A stretch of 64,000 nucleotides of DNA from CAZJQD01 sp964548165 [NCBI: uncultured bacterium] (GTDB lineage Bacteria > UBA8481): positions 21,598-85,597 of the forward strand of contig CAZJQD010000009.1 of assembly GCA_964548165.1 (NCBI GenBank), in the 5' to 3' direction. Within the stretch, counting starts at the first letter, position 1. Every line of letters begins with the position of its first letter. Of the stretch, positions 44,613 to 53,847 are shown one piece after another. A program made the position numbers and the translations under genes. The notes beneath the pieces were generated by a model that did no database searches, was not told the DNA's origin, and saw only the letters and a list, made by a program, of their open reading frames with translations.

Positions 44613-44618
44613 TATACT
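44613..44618 (+). promoter_or_regulatory. Candidate -10 box for the cNMP-binding protein gene
   Basis: TATACT lies 30 bp before the GTG at 44649. The -35 region (CTGGGG) is poor, so activation by another factor or a chance match are both possible. Confidence 0.35.
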
Positions 44619-44648
44619 GCGGATCATGAGCCCCAGGGGAGTCCGCCG

Positions 44649-45347
44649 GTGCTGTTGAACGATGCCGTGCTGCGCGAGCTGTACTCGCGGCGGGGGCGCG
44701 CCTATGCGCCCGACACCATCCTCTTCCTCGAGAACGACCATGGCGAGGAGATGTACATCATCGTCAACGGCGAGGTCGAGATCACGAAGATGTACCGCGA
44801 GCAGGAGATCTACTCCGGCGCCACGCTGAAATTCGGCAACACCCCGGAGACGATCGCCATCCTCGGGCCCGGGGATTTCTTCGGCGAGATGGCGCTCTGG
44901 AACGACCTGCCGCGGATGGCCACGGCGCGCGCCCGGACCGGCGTCGAGGTCATCGTCTTCGGCCGTGGTGATATCGAGACGCTCGTCCAGCGCAGCCCCC
45001 TGCTGGCCCTGCAGATGCTCAAGTCCATGAGCAACCGACTCCGCGACGTCTCGCGGTCGCCGCGCCTCGAGCTCGTCCTGCCCCAGCTCCGCGAGGCCTT
45101 TCGCGAGATCCATGCGGCGGCGGTGCGGCGCGGCGGCGCGGCGGCGGAGGCCGGCCTGGCCGCCTCCGAGGTAGCGGAAGCAGCCGTTCGGGCGACTGCG
45201 AGGAGGCAGGACGCCTCGCCGATCGATCCCGTGACGACGGTGGGGCAACGAGCTCCGGCCGTGAGGTCGTGCCTTCGGTGCGGGGAGCCGGTCCTGTCGC
45301 GCGCCATCTACTGTTCCCAGTGCGGTCATCTTCTCGGCAAGGAGTAG
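44649..45347 (+). CDS. Cyclic nucleotide-binding protein with C-terminal zinc ribbon
   Basis: 232 residues from GTG, with AGGGGAG seven bases upstream. The CRP-like cNMP-binding fold includes ILFLENDHGEEMYIIVNGEVEITK and ILGPGDFFGEMALWNDLPRMATARA, which is the phosphate-binding cassette. There is no CRP helix-turn-helix. Instead a Pro/Ala-rich linker leads to a zinc ribbon, CLRCGEPVLSRAIYCSQCGHLL (two CxxC pairs). It is likely a cytoplasmic adaptor whose binding state is read by a partner, possibly the kinase 5 nt downstream. Confidence 0.87.
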   Translation: MLLNDAVLRELYSRRGRAYAPDTILFLENDHGEEMYIIVNGEVEITKMYREQEIYSGATLKFGNTPETIAILGPGDFFGEMALWNDLPRMATARARTGVEVIVFGRGDIETLVQRSPLLALQMLKSMSNRLRDVSRSPRLELVLPQLREAFREIHAAAVRRGGAAAEAGLAASEVAEAAVRATARRQDASPIDPVTTVGQRAPAVRSCLRCGEPVLSRAIYCSQCGHLLGKE

Positions 45348-45352
45348 TGACC

Positions 45353-46636
45353 GTGAATGACCCCGCGCCCCCGGCGCATGCCCCGGCTCCCGTGGACCAT
45401 GTCCTGCAGTACCTGCTGGAGGGGATGGGAGCGCTCTTCGGCGAGCGCTTTCTCGAGGGGATGGTCCTGTACCTGTCGCGTACCTTCGCGGTGAGGTTCT
45501 GTTTCCTCGGCGAGTATGATCCGGCAGGGCAGACGGTGACGACGCGCGCGATGGCCGTGGACGGCATGCTGGCGCCGGTGATGACGTACACGCTGGCCGG
45601 AACCCCATGCGCCGAGGTCCTCGAGCAGGGCATCGTCTGTGCTCATCCGGAGGGAGTGATCGATCAATTCGCCTCGGATCACCTTCTCGTCGAGATGGGC
45701 ATCCAGAGCTACTACGGCCTGCCGTTGCGTAACGCCGAGGAGAACCTCAATGGCCTCCTGGTCCTCATGCATGATCGTCCTCGGCGCCTCGGCGAAGAGG
45801 ACGTCCAGCGGCTCCGCCTCTTTGCCTTGCGCGCCGGCGCCGAGATGGCGCGGATGAGGTTCGAAACGGACAATGCCCGGCTGCTGGCGCGCGAGCAGGC
45901 CGCGAGGGCCGAGGCCGAGGCGGCGCTCTCGGTTCGCGATGTGTTCGTCTCGGTGGCCTCGCACGAGCTCAAGACGCCGCTTGCCGCTCTCCAGCTCCAG
46001 ATCGACGGGCTCCTGCGCGCCGCGCGCGGGGAGTCGGCGGTCGAACTCTCCAAGGAACGCCTGGTCGGGGCCCTGGAGCACGCCCAGTCCCTGGGGCGCC
46101 GGTTCGGGAGGCTCATCGACGACCTGCTCGACGTCTCGCAGATCTCGGCGACGGGCGCGCTCGTTCTGAATCGCGAGGACGTCGACCTCGTGGCGATCAT
46201 CGAGGACGCCATCGACTCCCTCAGCGAGCCGTTGGCGCGCGCCGGTTGCGATGTGACGTGGACGGCCGTCGAGCACGTGCGCGGTTCGTGGGACCGTTTC
46301 CGCATCTACCAGTGCGCGGCCAATCTCCTGGCGAACGCCATGAAGTACGGCCGGGGGAAGCCGATCGAGCTGGCTGTCACGCGCTCTGGCGATGGCGCCC
46401 GCTTCACGGTGCGCGACCACGGGGTCGGGATCGACGTGGGGGACCAGGAACGGATCTTCGAACGGTTCGAGCGCGCGCATGAGAATCACTACGGTGGGCT
46501 GGGACTCGGGCTCTTCATCGTACGTCGCATCCTGCGAACGCATGGCGGGGCCATCCGCGTGGAGAGCGTACCGGGGGAGGGATCGCTCTTCATCGTCGAT
46601 CTTCCCTGCGCGGCGTCCTCGGGCGACGCGGCTTGA
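45353..46636 (+). CDS. GAF-domain sensor histidine kinase
   Basis: 427 residues. GTG at 45353 has AAGGAG eight bases upstream, within the end of the previous gene. A GAF-like domain (about 20-170: FCFLGEYDPAGQTVTTRAMAVDG, YYGLPLRNAEENLNGLLVLM), a coiled coil, then HisKA with phospho-acceptor His204 (SVASHELKTPLAAL), and HATPase with NLLANAMKYG, VRDHGVGI and GLGLGLFIVRRI. Cytoplasmic, no partner regulator adjacent. It shares one base (TGATG) with the DUF4301 gene. Confidence 0.9.
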   Translation: MNDPAPPAHAPAPVDHVLQYLLEGMGALFGERFLEGMVLYLSRTFAVRFCFLGEYDPAGQTVTTRAMAVDGMLAPVMTYTLAGTPCAEVLEQGIVCAHPEGVIDQFASDHLLVEMGIQSYYGLPLRNAEENLNGLLVLMHDRPRRLGEEDVQRLRLFALRAGAEMARMRFETDNARLLAREQAARAEAEAALSVRDVFVSVASHELKTPLAALQLQIDGLLRAARGESAVELSKERLVGALEHAQSLGRRFGRLIDDLLDVSQISATGALVLNREDVDLVAIIEDAIDSLSEPLARAGCDVTWTAVEHVRGSWDRFRIYQCAANLLANAMKYGRGKPIELAVTRSGDGARFTVRDHGVGIDVGDQERIFERFERAHENHYGGLGLGLFIVRRILRTHGGAIRVESVPGEGSLFIVDLPCAASSGDAA

Positions 46637-48225
46637 TGGCCGGGGGCATGACCATGATGAGGCCCGACCCCGGCGCATTGTCGCCCTCCGATCGTGCTCA
46701 GCTGGAGACGGCCGGGATCGCGGTCGAGGAGGTCGTGAGGCAGTGGAAGCTCCTCCTGGCGCCGCCGCCGCCGCCGCGCCTGGTGCGGCCATGCACGCCC
46801 GGGGACGGCGTGCGAAGAATCGAGGCCGGGAACGCCGCGGCCTACGCGGAGGCCGGAGCGACTTTTCTTGCGGGAGCCCGTCCGTCCAAGTTCGTACCGG
46901 CCTCGGGCGCGGCCACGCGGATGTTCCAGGATCTCCTGTCCTGGAGGTCGACGCACGGGTCGTTCTCGCTGGAGGCGCTCATCGCGGCCGAGCGCCGGGA
47001 CCCGACGGCGGCTTCGGTCCTCAGGACGCTCCGCCATATTCGCCAGTTCGCCTTCTTCCCGCGCCTGCACCAGGCGCTCCTTGCGGGTGGCGCGATCCCC
47101 GAGAGAATCCTCGGTGGTGGCGACGCGACCCCCGTTGTCGCCGCCCTGCTGGACGCCTTCGGCCTCGACCTGGCCGCGACGCCCAAGGCGCTCCTGCCGT
47201 TCCACGCCGGCCCCGACGGGAGCCGCACGGCCTTCGTCGAGCACCTGCACGAGGCCCTGGCGGTGGCCGTCGGCGCGGACGGCACGGCCCGGGCTCACTT
47301 CACCGTCTCCTCCGATCACCACGACCGCTTCGTGGCGGCGCGCACCGCGGCGCTGGCCGCGTTCGCGTCACAGGGAGGACGGCTGGCCGCGTCCTTCTCG
47401 ACTCAGAACGCCTCGACGGACACGATCGCGGTGCGCGCGGATGGGAGCCTGGCGCGGCTTGCCGATGGGCGACTGCTCCTGAGACCCGCCGGCCACGGCG
47501 CTCTCCTCGGCAACCTGCTCGCCTGCGACGGCGATCTGCTTCTCGTGCGCAATATCGACAACGTCGAGCCGGCGTCGTGTCGCGACGAGCGCGTCTTCTG
47601 GACACGCGTACTCGCGGGGGTCCTGGCCGAGATCCAGGCAGGCCTCTCGTCCCTGGCCGCCGCCCTGGACGGCGGCACGACCGATCCGGCGACCGCCGTG
47701 TCGCGGCTCGTGGAACTCATCGGCCTCGACCTGTCGCCGCTCCTCGTCGGGCGGGACGCCGCCGGGATCCGGGCGCAGGTGCTGGAGCGGCTGGCGCGGC
47801 CGATCCGCGTCTGCGGCATGGTTCCCAACACCGGAGAGCCGGGCGGCGGACCGTTCTGGGTCGCCGGCGCGGACGGCCTCGTTGCCCCGCAGATCATCGA
47901 GACGGCGCAGGTGGCGCGCACCATGGACCAGCAGGCCGTCTTTGCCGCGGCCACGCACTTCAACCCCGTGGACATGATCCTCTCTCCCGCCGGCGCGCGC
48001 GGCCGACGCGTGAATGCGGTCGACCTGGTCGACCAGTCAGCGGTGATCGTGACGCGCAAGAGCGTGGGCGGAGAGCCCCTGCGCGTCCTCGAGCGCCCGG
48101 GTCTCTGGAACGGGTCGATGGCTGGCTGGAACACGGTCTTCGTCGAGCTCCCTTCCACCGTCTTCAACCCCGTGAAGACGATCAATGACCTCCTGCGGCC
48201 TGCGCACCTGAGAACGGAGGCGTGA
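46636..48225 (+). CDS. DUF4301 family protein (predicted nucleotidyltransferase)
   Basis: 529 residues. The N-terminal segment KFVPASGAATRMFQDLLSW is the hallmark of DUF4301, a family predicted to have a nucleotidyltransferase-like fold and known mostly from Bacteroidetes. RNIDNVEP and ATHFNPVDMILSP are further conserved-looking stretches, and the C-terminus ends NTVFVELPSTVFNPVKTINDLLRP. No biochemical function is established. It starts in a TGATG overlap with the kinase gene and is followed after 34 nt by a second nucleotidyltransferase-like gene, a hexose-phosphate mutase and an isomerase-like gene, which points to nucleotide-sugar synthesis. Confidence 0.8.
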   Translation: MAGGMTMMRPDPGALSPSDRAQLETAGIAVEEVVRQWKLLLAPPPPPRLVRPCTPGDGVRRIEAGNAAAYAEAGATFLAGARPSKFVPASGAATRMFQDLLSWRSTHGSFSLEALIAAERRDPTAASVLRTLRHIRQFAFFPRLHQALLAGGAIPERILGGGDATPVVAALLDAFGLDLAATPKALLPFHAGPDGSRTAFVEHLHEALAVAVGADGTARAHFTVSSDHHDRFVAARTAALAAFASQGGRLAASFSTQNASTDTIAVRADGSLARLADGRLLLRPAGHGALLGNLLACDGDLLLVRNIDNVEPASCRDERVFWTRVLAGVLAEIQAGLSSLAAALDGGTTDPATAVSRLVELIGLDLSPLLVGRDAAGIRAQVLERLARPIRVCGMVPNTGEPGGGPFWVAGADGLVAPQIIETAQVARTMDQQAVFAAATHFNPVDMILSPAGARGRRVNAVDLVDQSAVIVTRKSVGGEPLRVLERPGLWNGSMAGWNTVFVELPSTVFNPVKTINDLLRPAHLRTEA

Positions 48226-48259
48226 TGAGGGACGAGGGAAGACGCACGGGAGGGGAAGG

Positions 48260-50275
48260 ATGAGCGTATGCGAGGGCAGGCGGCGCGCCATCGAGCGGTT
48301 CCGCGGGACCTTGACGGATCGCCCGTACCGCGGCTACGACGTCCTCGTGGTCAGCTCGTCGATGCTCGAGGAGGCGGCGGTGCGCCAGGCTGTCCTGGAG
48401 ACGGCGTTTCGCGGGGTCGTCACGGGGAACGACGCCCTCGGGAACGAGGTCTGCATCCTGAGCGTCTGCGATGAGAGCCAGGGCGGGCAGATCATCGGGC
48501 AGGCGATCACGTGGGCGCGGGCCGCGCGCGACTTTGCCGCGTGGTCGGCAACCCGCGGGCTAGGGCCCCGCGACCTCGACGAGCTCGTGAGGACGGGAAC
48601 GGCGCGCGTGGCCATCTATCACAACGGTGGCAAGGGCGAGCGGGCGAGCCCGGCGACCCAGAGCCTCGGGAACTCCCGCGGCTCGCAGAAGCTCGTCGGC
48701 ACCGTGCTGACGGCGGAGGGGATTCCCATCGAGCTGGATCTCATGCTGGCCGTCGTCCTGCAAACCGCCCAGCATGCCCCCGCGGCGAGCGAGCGAACGA
48801 TCGACACCTGGTGGGGCAACCAGATCGCCTTTGGCTCCAACGACCCGGAGACGCTGCCCACGCCCCAGGCTGCGCTCTCGAAGTTCCTCATCGCCATCGA
48901 TCGCGCCAACCCGTCGGAGAAGGACCTCTATGACTACGGCACGGCGCGCCTGGACGAGTCGGGCCGGATTGTCGGCTTCCTGGCCAACAAGAAGCTGGCG
49001 CGACCGCGCCAGGACGGCGGCTACGAGCCGAACCCGGAGCATGCGGCCGCGCGGGAGGCGCTCTGGGCGGCGGCGGGAGCGGCCTATGATTTCGGCTCGT
49101 TCCGGATGCGCCACGAGATGCACGAGGCGCTCGTCGAGTACTGGGGCGTCTTCCGCGACCTCTTCGGCATCGTGGAGAGAACCGGCCGTTCGCCGCTGAG
49201 CCGCGACATCGATCCCGCGCTCGTCCAGATGCTCGTCCCGCTCGCCTCCGGTCTCGATCGGCTGGCACCGGGCGCTCTCGACCCGCTGGCGCCCGCGCCC
49301 GCGCTGAGGGACGCCGCGCGGCGTGGAGATCGCGGCGACCTGGAGGCGGCGCGGCGTGCGCTGGCGGAACGGCTCGGCGCGGAGTGCCGGCAGGCCATGA
49401 GCGCGGCGGCGGCGGGGCGGACGGAGTATATCGAGGAGACCCTGGAGTTCTTCCTGTTGTATCGCGATCGCGAGGCCGTCTTCGGGCCCCGGGCGAGGCA
49501 CATCGGGGCGATCGACCTGGGCGCCGGCAGTCACTGGTTTGCCTACAAGCGCCTCATGGACATCGGCAACGAGAAGTTCCTGATGCTGGGCGACCTGGTC
49601 GCCGAGCCGTTTGCGATCGAGCCCGATGGGAGCATCGGGCGCGGGGACGGTGGTGAAGACGGACGGATCATTGCCGCCGACGCCCGCGCGTTCCGCGGGA
49701 TTGCCGACGACGCCGTGGCCGTTTTCCGCCATGGCGGCGCCGGTTTCCGGATCGGCCGCGAGGAATCGCGCGCCGGCGTCTCGATCGTCGGCGGGCGCGT
49801 TCTTCCCGGCGACGTGGAGGGAGCGGCTGTCTACGTGCAGGGCTCGGTCATCCAGGGCGGGACCGTGCTCCACGACGGATCGCGCGTCGTCGCGTGCGTC
49901 GTCAACGGATCCGAGGGTTGTCTCCAGGTTGACCATGCGTACGTCGAGGGGACGCTGGCGCCGGTCGTTCGGGCGCACGCGAGCGTGCTGCATCGCGTGG
50001 TCTGCGGCGAGGCGGTCGAGGCGCGCGGCGAGCTGGTCACGGACGCGTTCCGACCGGCCTTCCGGGCGCCCGGAAGGCATCCCGGCCAGGCCCGCCTGCG
50101 CGTCCCGGTCGGCTATGACCCGAAGAACGATGGCGAGACCCGCGACGAATCGGGCACGTGGACGTTCCGGGAGATCCGCGAGATGCCGTGCGCGAAGGCC
50201 GTGAACGACGTGCTGGAGGCCCGGTGCCGGGCCGCGGCGCGCGAGGCGATTTCAGGAGGGACGAGGCCGACATGA
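48260..50275 (+). CDS. Large sugar nucleotidyltransferase-like protein
   Basis: 671 residues, not assigned to a named family. An internal motif, IYHNGGKGERASPATQ followed by SRGSQKLVG (near residues 115-145), resembles the GGxGxRxxPxT...K nucleotide-binding signature of sugar-1-phosphate nucleotidyltransferases, although it is not at the N-terminus as usual. TWWGNQIAFGSNDPETLPTP and DYGTARLDESGRIVGFLANKK suit that fold. A helical insert (about 280-400) and a C-terminal left-handed beta-helix-like region (about 505-610: GGRVLPGDVEGAAVYVQGSVIQGGTV) follow, as in GlmU and fucose-1-phosphate guanylyltransferases. The mutase gene overlaps its stop by ATGA. Confidence 0.65.
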   Translation: MSVCEGRRRAIERFRGTLTDRPYRGYDVLVVSSSMLEEAAVRQAVLETAFRGVVTGNDALGNEVCILSVCDESQGGQIIGQAITWARAARDFAAWSATRGLGPRDLDELVRTGTARVAIYHNGGKGERASPATQSLGNSRGSQKLVGTVLTAEGIPIELDLMLAVVLQTAQHAPAASERTIDTWWGNQIAFGSNDPETLPTPQAALSKFLIAIDRANPSEKDLYDYGTARLDESGRIVGFLANKKLARPRQDGGYEPNPEHAAAREALWAAAGAAYDFGSFRMRHEMHEALVEYWGVFRDLFGIVERTGRSPLSRDIDPALVQMLVPLASGLDRLAPGALDPLAPAPALRDAARRGDRGDLEAARRALAERLGAECRQAMSAAAAGRTEYIEETLEFFLLYRDREAVFGPRARHIGAIDLGAGSHWFAYKRLMDIGNEKFLMLGDLVAEPFAIEPDGSIGRGDGGEDGRIIAADARAFRGIADDAVAVFRHGGAGFRIGREESRAGVSIVGGRVLPGDVEGAAVYVQGSVIQGGTVLHDGSRVVACVVNGSEGCLQVDHAYVEGTLAPVVRAHASVLHRVVCGEAVEARGELVTDAFRPAFRAPGRHPGQARLRVPVGYDPKNDGETRDESGTWTFREIREMPCAKAVNDVLEARCRAAAREAISGGTRPT

Positions 50276-51972
50276 CGCTGAAGGAGACGTTGACGTACCC
50301 GGTGGTGGAGCTGGCGTTCGGGACGAGCGGCTTGCGCGGGCTCGTCACCGACATCACCGACCTCGAAGCCTACGTCAATGCCCGCGGATTCTTCGACTAC
50401 ATCCTCGCGCTTGGCATCGACGCCGGCGGGTGCGCGTCCGGCGCGCACGTGCTCCTCGGGTGCGACCTGCGGCCGTCTTCGAACGGGGACGAGCGGAGCA
50501 TACTGCGGGCCGTGTCCACGGCCGCCCGCGATTCCGGGCTCGTCCCGCTGGCATTGGGCCCGATGCCGACACCGTGCCTGACGTACGCGGGGATCCAGGC
50601 CGCCTGCCCGTCGGTCATGATCACGGGGAGCCACATCCCGTTCGATCGCAACGGGATCAAGTTCAATCGTCCGGACGGTGAGATCCTCAAGGCGGACGAA
50701 TCCGGAATTCTCTCCGCGGTGGCGCGGGTGCGCGCGGAGCTCTACGCGGCGCCGGCGGCTGGGTGTGCGTTCGACGAGCACGGGATGCTCAGGATCGGCA
50801 GGGAGTTCCGTCCCGACGAGGCGGCGTCGCGGGGCGCGGCGGAGCGAGCCCTGGCGGACTGGCGTGGCCGATACCGCGCGGTCTTTCCGTCGGACGCGTT
50901 GGCCGGGAAGCGGATCGTGGTCTACCAGCACTCGGCCGTCGGCCGGGACCTGCTCGTGGACGTGCTCCGCGATTGCGGCGCGGAAGTGGTGGGCGCGGGG
51001 CGCAGTGAAACCTTCGTGCCCGTCGATACCGAGGACATCGGCGATTCCATGGTCGCGAAACTGCGTGAGCTGGCGCGCGCCGCGGCGACCGAGGGTCGCG
51101 TGGACGCCGTCGTCTCCACGGACGGCGACAGCGATCGCCCCCTGGTGGCCGCCGTCGTCGTCGACGAGAGGGAAGACGTGGATGTGCGCGTGGTCGGCGG
51201 GGATCTGCTGGGACTCCTCGTCGCGGAGTATCTCGAGGCCGATGCCGTCGCTGTGCCCGTCAGCGCCAACGATGCCGTCGACCGGAGGCTGGGCGAGCGT
51301 GGAGTCCGGATCGTCAAGACGAGGATCGGATCGCCGCACGTCATCGCGGCCATGGGAACGCTTCGACGGGCGATCCCGGCGCCGCGGCGGATCGTGGCGT
51401 GGGAGGCCAATGGCGGGTTCCTGACGGGCGTGGACCTCGAGTGCGGCGCGGGGACGTTGAAGGCCCTGCCGACCCGCGACGCCTTCCTGCCCATCCTCGC
51501 CGTTCTCCACGCGGCGTTTCGCTCCGGACGCACGCTCGCGGATCTGATCGCGACCCTGCCGCCGCGCTTCAGCAGGGCAGGGCTCATCGACAACTTTCCG
51601 CCCGCCGTCAGCCGGGCCCTGGTGGATCGGTTCACCCTGCCGGAGGGCATGGTGGAGGCGGTCTTTCAGAGGGGCGAGCCGGTCGATGCGCCCGCGGACA
51701 AGCGACAGAGGCTTGATGAGATCGCCGACGACCTCGACGCGATCCTCGCGGCCGATGGGCTCGGGCGGCTGGAACGCATCAACTCGCTGGATGGCGTTCG
51801 CATCTGGTGCGAAGGCGGCGAGATCCTCCACCTCAGGCCCAGCGGGAACGCGCCGCAGATGCGCGTGTACGCGGTCGCCGGCACGCCTGCGCGCGCCGCC
51901 GCCATCGTCGCGGAGAGCATCCGCGAGCCCGATGGATTGCTGCGGCGGCTCGCGAGCGCCCTGGGCGGGTGA
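50272..51972 (+). CDS. Phosphohexomutase (phosphomannomutase/phosphoglucomutase family)
   Basis: 566 residues. All four family signatures are present: the phosphoserine loop ITGSHIPFDRNGIKF with Ser120 (the usual TASHNP altered to TGSHIP), the metal loop TDGDSDRP (Asp284), the sugar-binding WEANGGFLTG, and the phosphate-binding RPSGNAPQMRVYA. It should convert a hexose-6-phosphate to the 1-phosphate. ATG at 50272 forms an ATGA overlap with the nucleotidyltransferase gene, so the products are likely needed in fixed ratio. Mannose is plausible because an isomerase-like gene follows. Confidence 0.9.
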   Translation: MTLKETLTYPVVELAFGTSGLRGLVTDITDLEAYVNARGFFDYILALGIDAGGCASGAHVLLGCDLRPSSNGDERSILRAVSTAARDSGLVPLALGPMPTPCLTYAGIQAACPSVMITGSHIPFDRNGIKFNRPDGEILKADESGILSAVARVRAELYAAPAAGCAFDEHGMLRIGREFRPDEAASRGAAERALADWRGRYRAVFPSDALAGKRIVVYQHSAVGRDLLVDVLRDCGAEVVGAGRSETFVPVDTEDIGDSMVAKLRELARAAATEGRVDAVVSTDGDSDRPLVAAVVVDEREDVDVRVVGGDLLGLLVAEYLEADAVAVPVSANDAVDRRLGERGVRIVKTRIGSPHVIAAMGTLRRAIPAPRRIVAWEANGGFLTGVDLECGAGTLKALPTRDAFLPILAVLHAAFRSGRTLADLIATLPPRFSRAGLIDNFPPAVSRALVDRFTLPEGMVEAVFQRGEPVDAPADKRQRLDEIADDLDAILAADGLGRLERINSLDGVRIWCEGGEILHLRPSGNAPQMRVYAVAGTPARAAAIVAESIREPDGLLRRLASALGG

Positions 51973-52033
51973 TGGCTTCGCCGGCGACGCGGGGGGCGAC
52001 GGACGGTATGCTCTGGGTGCTGGAGGGATCACG

Positions 52034-53686
52034 ATGACGATCGAGGAGATACCGGCGGAGTTCGCGGCGGTGGCGGCGGGCGAGAGCGATACGGTCTACG
52101 AGCAACTCTTCGGCTTTGCCGATCGTTCTCGCTGGGACGCCGACCTCCCGTGGCTGGCCGCCGCGCTCCTCTCGAGGGCCGCCGACGCCGCGGTGACCGA
52201 CGACGCCGGACGAGCCGCGCTCGACGAGGTGCGCGCGTATCGGACCTCCTTGGACGCGGCGGTGGAACGCGCGTCACGGCACGGCGTCGTGCTCCTGGAA
52301 CCCACCAACATCCGCGCTGGTCATCATGGCTACGCCTGGGGAGCGCCGCTCGTCAGCTCGCCGATCAGCGCCCGATTGGGCGCCGAGCTTGCCGCGCGGC
52401 TCGCGTGGAGCGAGGACGATCAGATCGCGGAACGGTGGTATGGGAGCGACGATCGGCAATACCCGGGATTCTGGCGGGACGGCGAATTCCCCGCGCCGCT
52501 CTCGTGGCTCATCGCCCGGGCTCCGGAAGCGGCCCTGGGACGAGCGCACCTGGCAGCCCATGGACCCGGCCGCGGCGTCGTGATGAAGGACCTGACCCCG
52601 GCGCGCCCGCTCTCGTGGCAGTTGCACCTCGGCGTGGAGGAAGGATACGAGATCGTCTCCATGCCGCCCGGCACCGGGCTCTTCCTGGGTGTCAACGAGC
52701 CGGAGCGATCGGGCGAGAAGGATCGGATCATCGCTCATGCCATGGAAGTGCTCTGGCGCGACCTGGAGCTTGCCCGGCCGGCACGGCATGCGCTCCGCCT
52801 CGATGAGCCCGTGGGCGGGATCGAGACGCCGGCGGCGCTCACGGAGGGCCTGCAGGCCCTCGTCAGCCGCTTGCTCTCGCGCGAGAATCCCTGGTCTTCC
52901 GTCGGCGATTTCCTGGCGCACCTCCTGGCGGAAGGCGTGAACGTCGTGGACGTCGCCGCAACCGGATGGACCGCCGCCGGCACGTTCTTCCCCGGCAACA
53001 GTCTCGCGCAGATCTACCGACCCGCGCCGGGTGAGCGGATCGTCATCCGCGAGCGGATGCCGCACGCGCTCTTCGGATGGACAGCCTCGCAGGGCGAGGG
53101 CGCCGTGGCGTGGGTGCGCGAGTTCAAGGCGACGTCGACGGGACCGCGGCACGCGGCGATCCCGTCGGCGAGCCAGACCTGGAGCCTCTCGGATGTCCTG
53201 TTGGGGAGCTGGCCACGTCGAGGCAAGGTGACGCGCGCCGGTGTCGAGGAGGCGATCATGGTGCTCCAGGAAGCCGGCACCTGGCGTCGGATCGCTCCTG
53301 CCGAGATCGCGGGCGTGGCGGGCGAGCCGGTGGAGGTGGCGCCCGGCGTCGTCTTCACGCGCGTCCATGCCGAGCGCCAATTCGCGGCCCTCAGGGTCTC
53401 GTTGGACGAGGACGCGAGGACCCTCTACCGCCGCAACGGCATGGCGACCGCGCTCGTCGTGACCAACGGCGTCGTTCGCGTCCGCGAGGCCCGAAGCGGG
53501 GCGGTACTGGTCGAGAGCCTGGGCCTGGCGGAGCCATGGACGGGTGAGCCCGGCCACACCGACGAGGCGTTCGTCTTCGCGGACCGCGGGGACCTCATCA
53601 TCGAGGCCGTCGACGGTCCCGCCGAGTTCTACGACGCCCACCGCCCGGTGCCCGGCGTGTCGCTCCCGGAGTGCGCGCGCTCGTAG
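52034..53686 (+). CDS. Mannose-6-phosphate isomerase-like protein
   Basis: 550 residues from ATG at 52034, with GGAGGG six bases upstream. The N-terminal part is helical. Around 190-210 the stretch ARPLSWQLHLGVEEGYEIVS resembles the PLSxQxHP metal site of type I phosphomannose isomerases, and RMPHALFGWTAS (near 345) resembles their second His site. The last 100 residues look like a cupin (RVHAERQFAALRVSLDEDARTLY, then HTDEAFVFADRGDLIIEAVDGPAEFYD). Longer than classical ManA (about 400), so isomerase function is a working guess. Last of a four-gene sugar run. Confidence 0.65.
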   Translation: MTIEEIPAEFAAVAAGESDTVYEQLFGFADRSRWDADLPWLAAALLSRAADAAVTDDAGRAALDEVRAYRTSLDAAVERASRHGVVLLEPTNIRAGHHGYAWGAPLVSSPISARLGAELAARLAWSEDDQIAERWYGSDDRQYPGFWRDGEFPAPLSWLIARAPEAALGRAHLAAHGPGRGVVMKDLTPARPLSWQLHLGVEEGYEIVSMPPGTGLFLGVNEPERSGEKDRIIAHAMEVLWRDLELARPARHALRLDEPVGGIETPAALTEGLQALVSRLLSRENPWSSVGDFLAHLLAEGVNVVDVAATGWTAAGTFFPGNSLAQIYRPAPGERIVIRERMPHALFGWTASQGEGAVAWVREFKATSTGPRHAAIPSASQTWSLSDVLLGSWPRRGKVTRAGVEEAIMVLQEAGTWRRIAPAEIAGVAGEPVEVAPGVVFTRVHAERQFAALRVSLDEDARTLYRRNGMATALVVTNGVVRVREARSGAVLVESLGLAEPWTGEPGHTDEAFVFADRGDLIIEAVDGPAEFYDAHRPVPGVSLPECARS

Positions 53687-53807
53687 ATCCGATTCTCGAA
53701 CCACGGGTGAAAGCATGGCGTGAGGGGACAAGGGCGTCGCCGCGATGGAACAAGCACCAAATAGTGCGAAATGGGCTTGCCGCGGGGAGCACGCGGTGAC
53801 AGGATTT

Positions 53808-53834
53808 TTTCGCGTCCACCGGTGAGACGCGAAA
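53808..53834 (+). promoter_or_regulatory. Perfect hairpin overlapping a ribosome-binding region
   Basis: TTTCGCGTC (53808-53816) pairs perfectly with GACGCGAAA (53826-53834) around a 9-nt loop. The ribosome site AAAGGA begins within its 3' arm, 10 nt before the ATG at 53848. Folding would partly hide the site, so it may limit translation. No U-run follows, so it is not a standard terminator. Confidence 0.45.
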
Positions 53835-53847
53835 GGAAGACCCTCTC

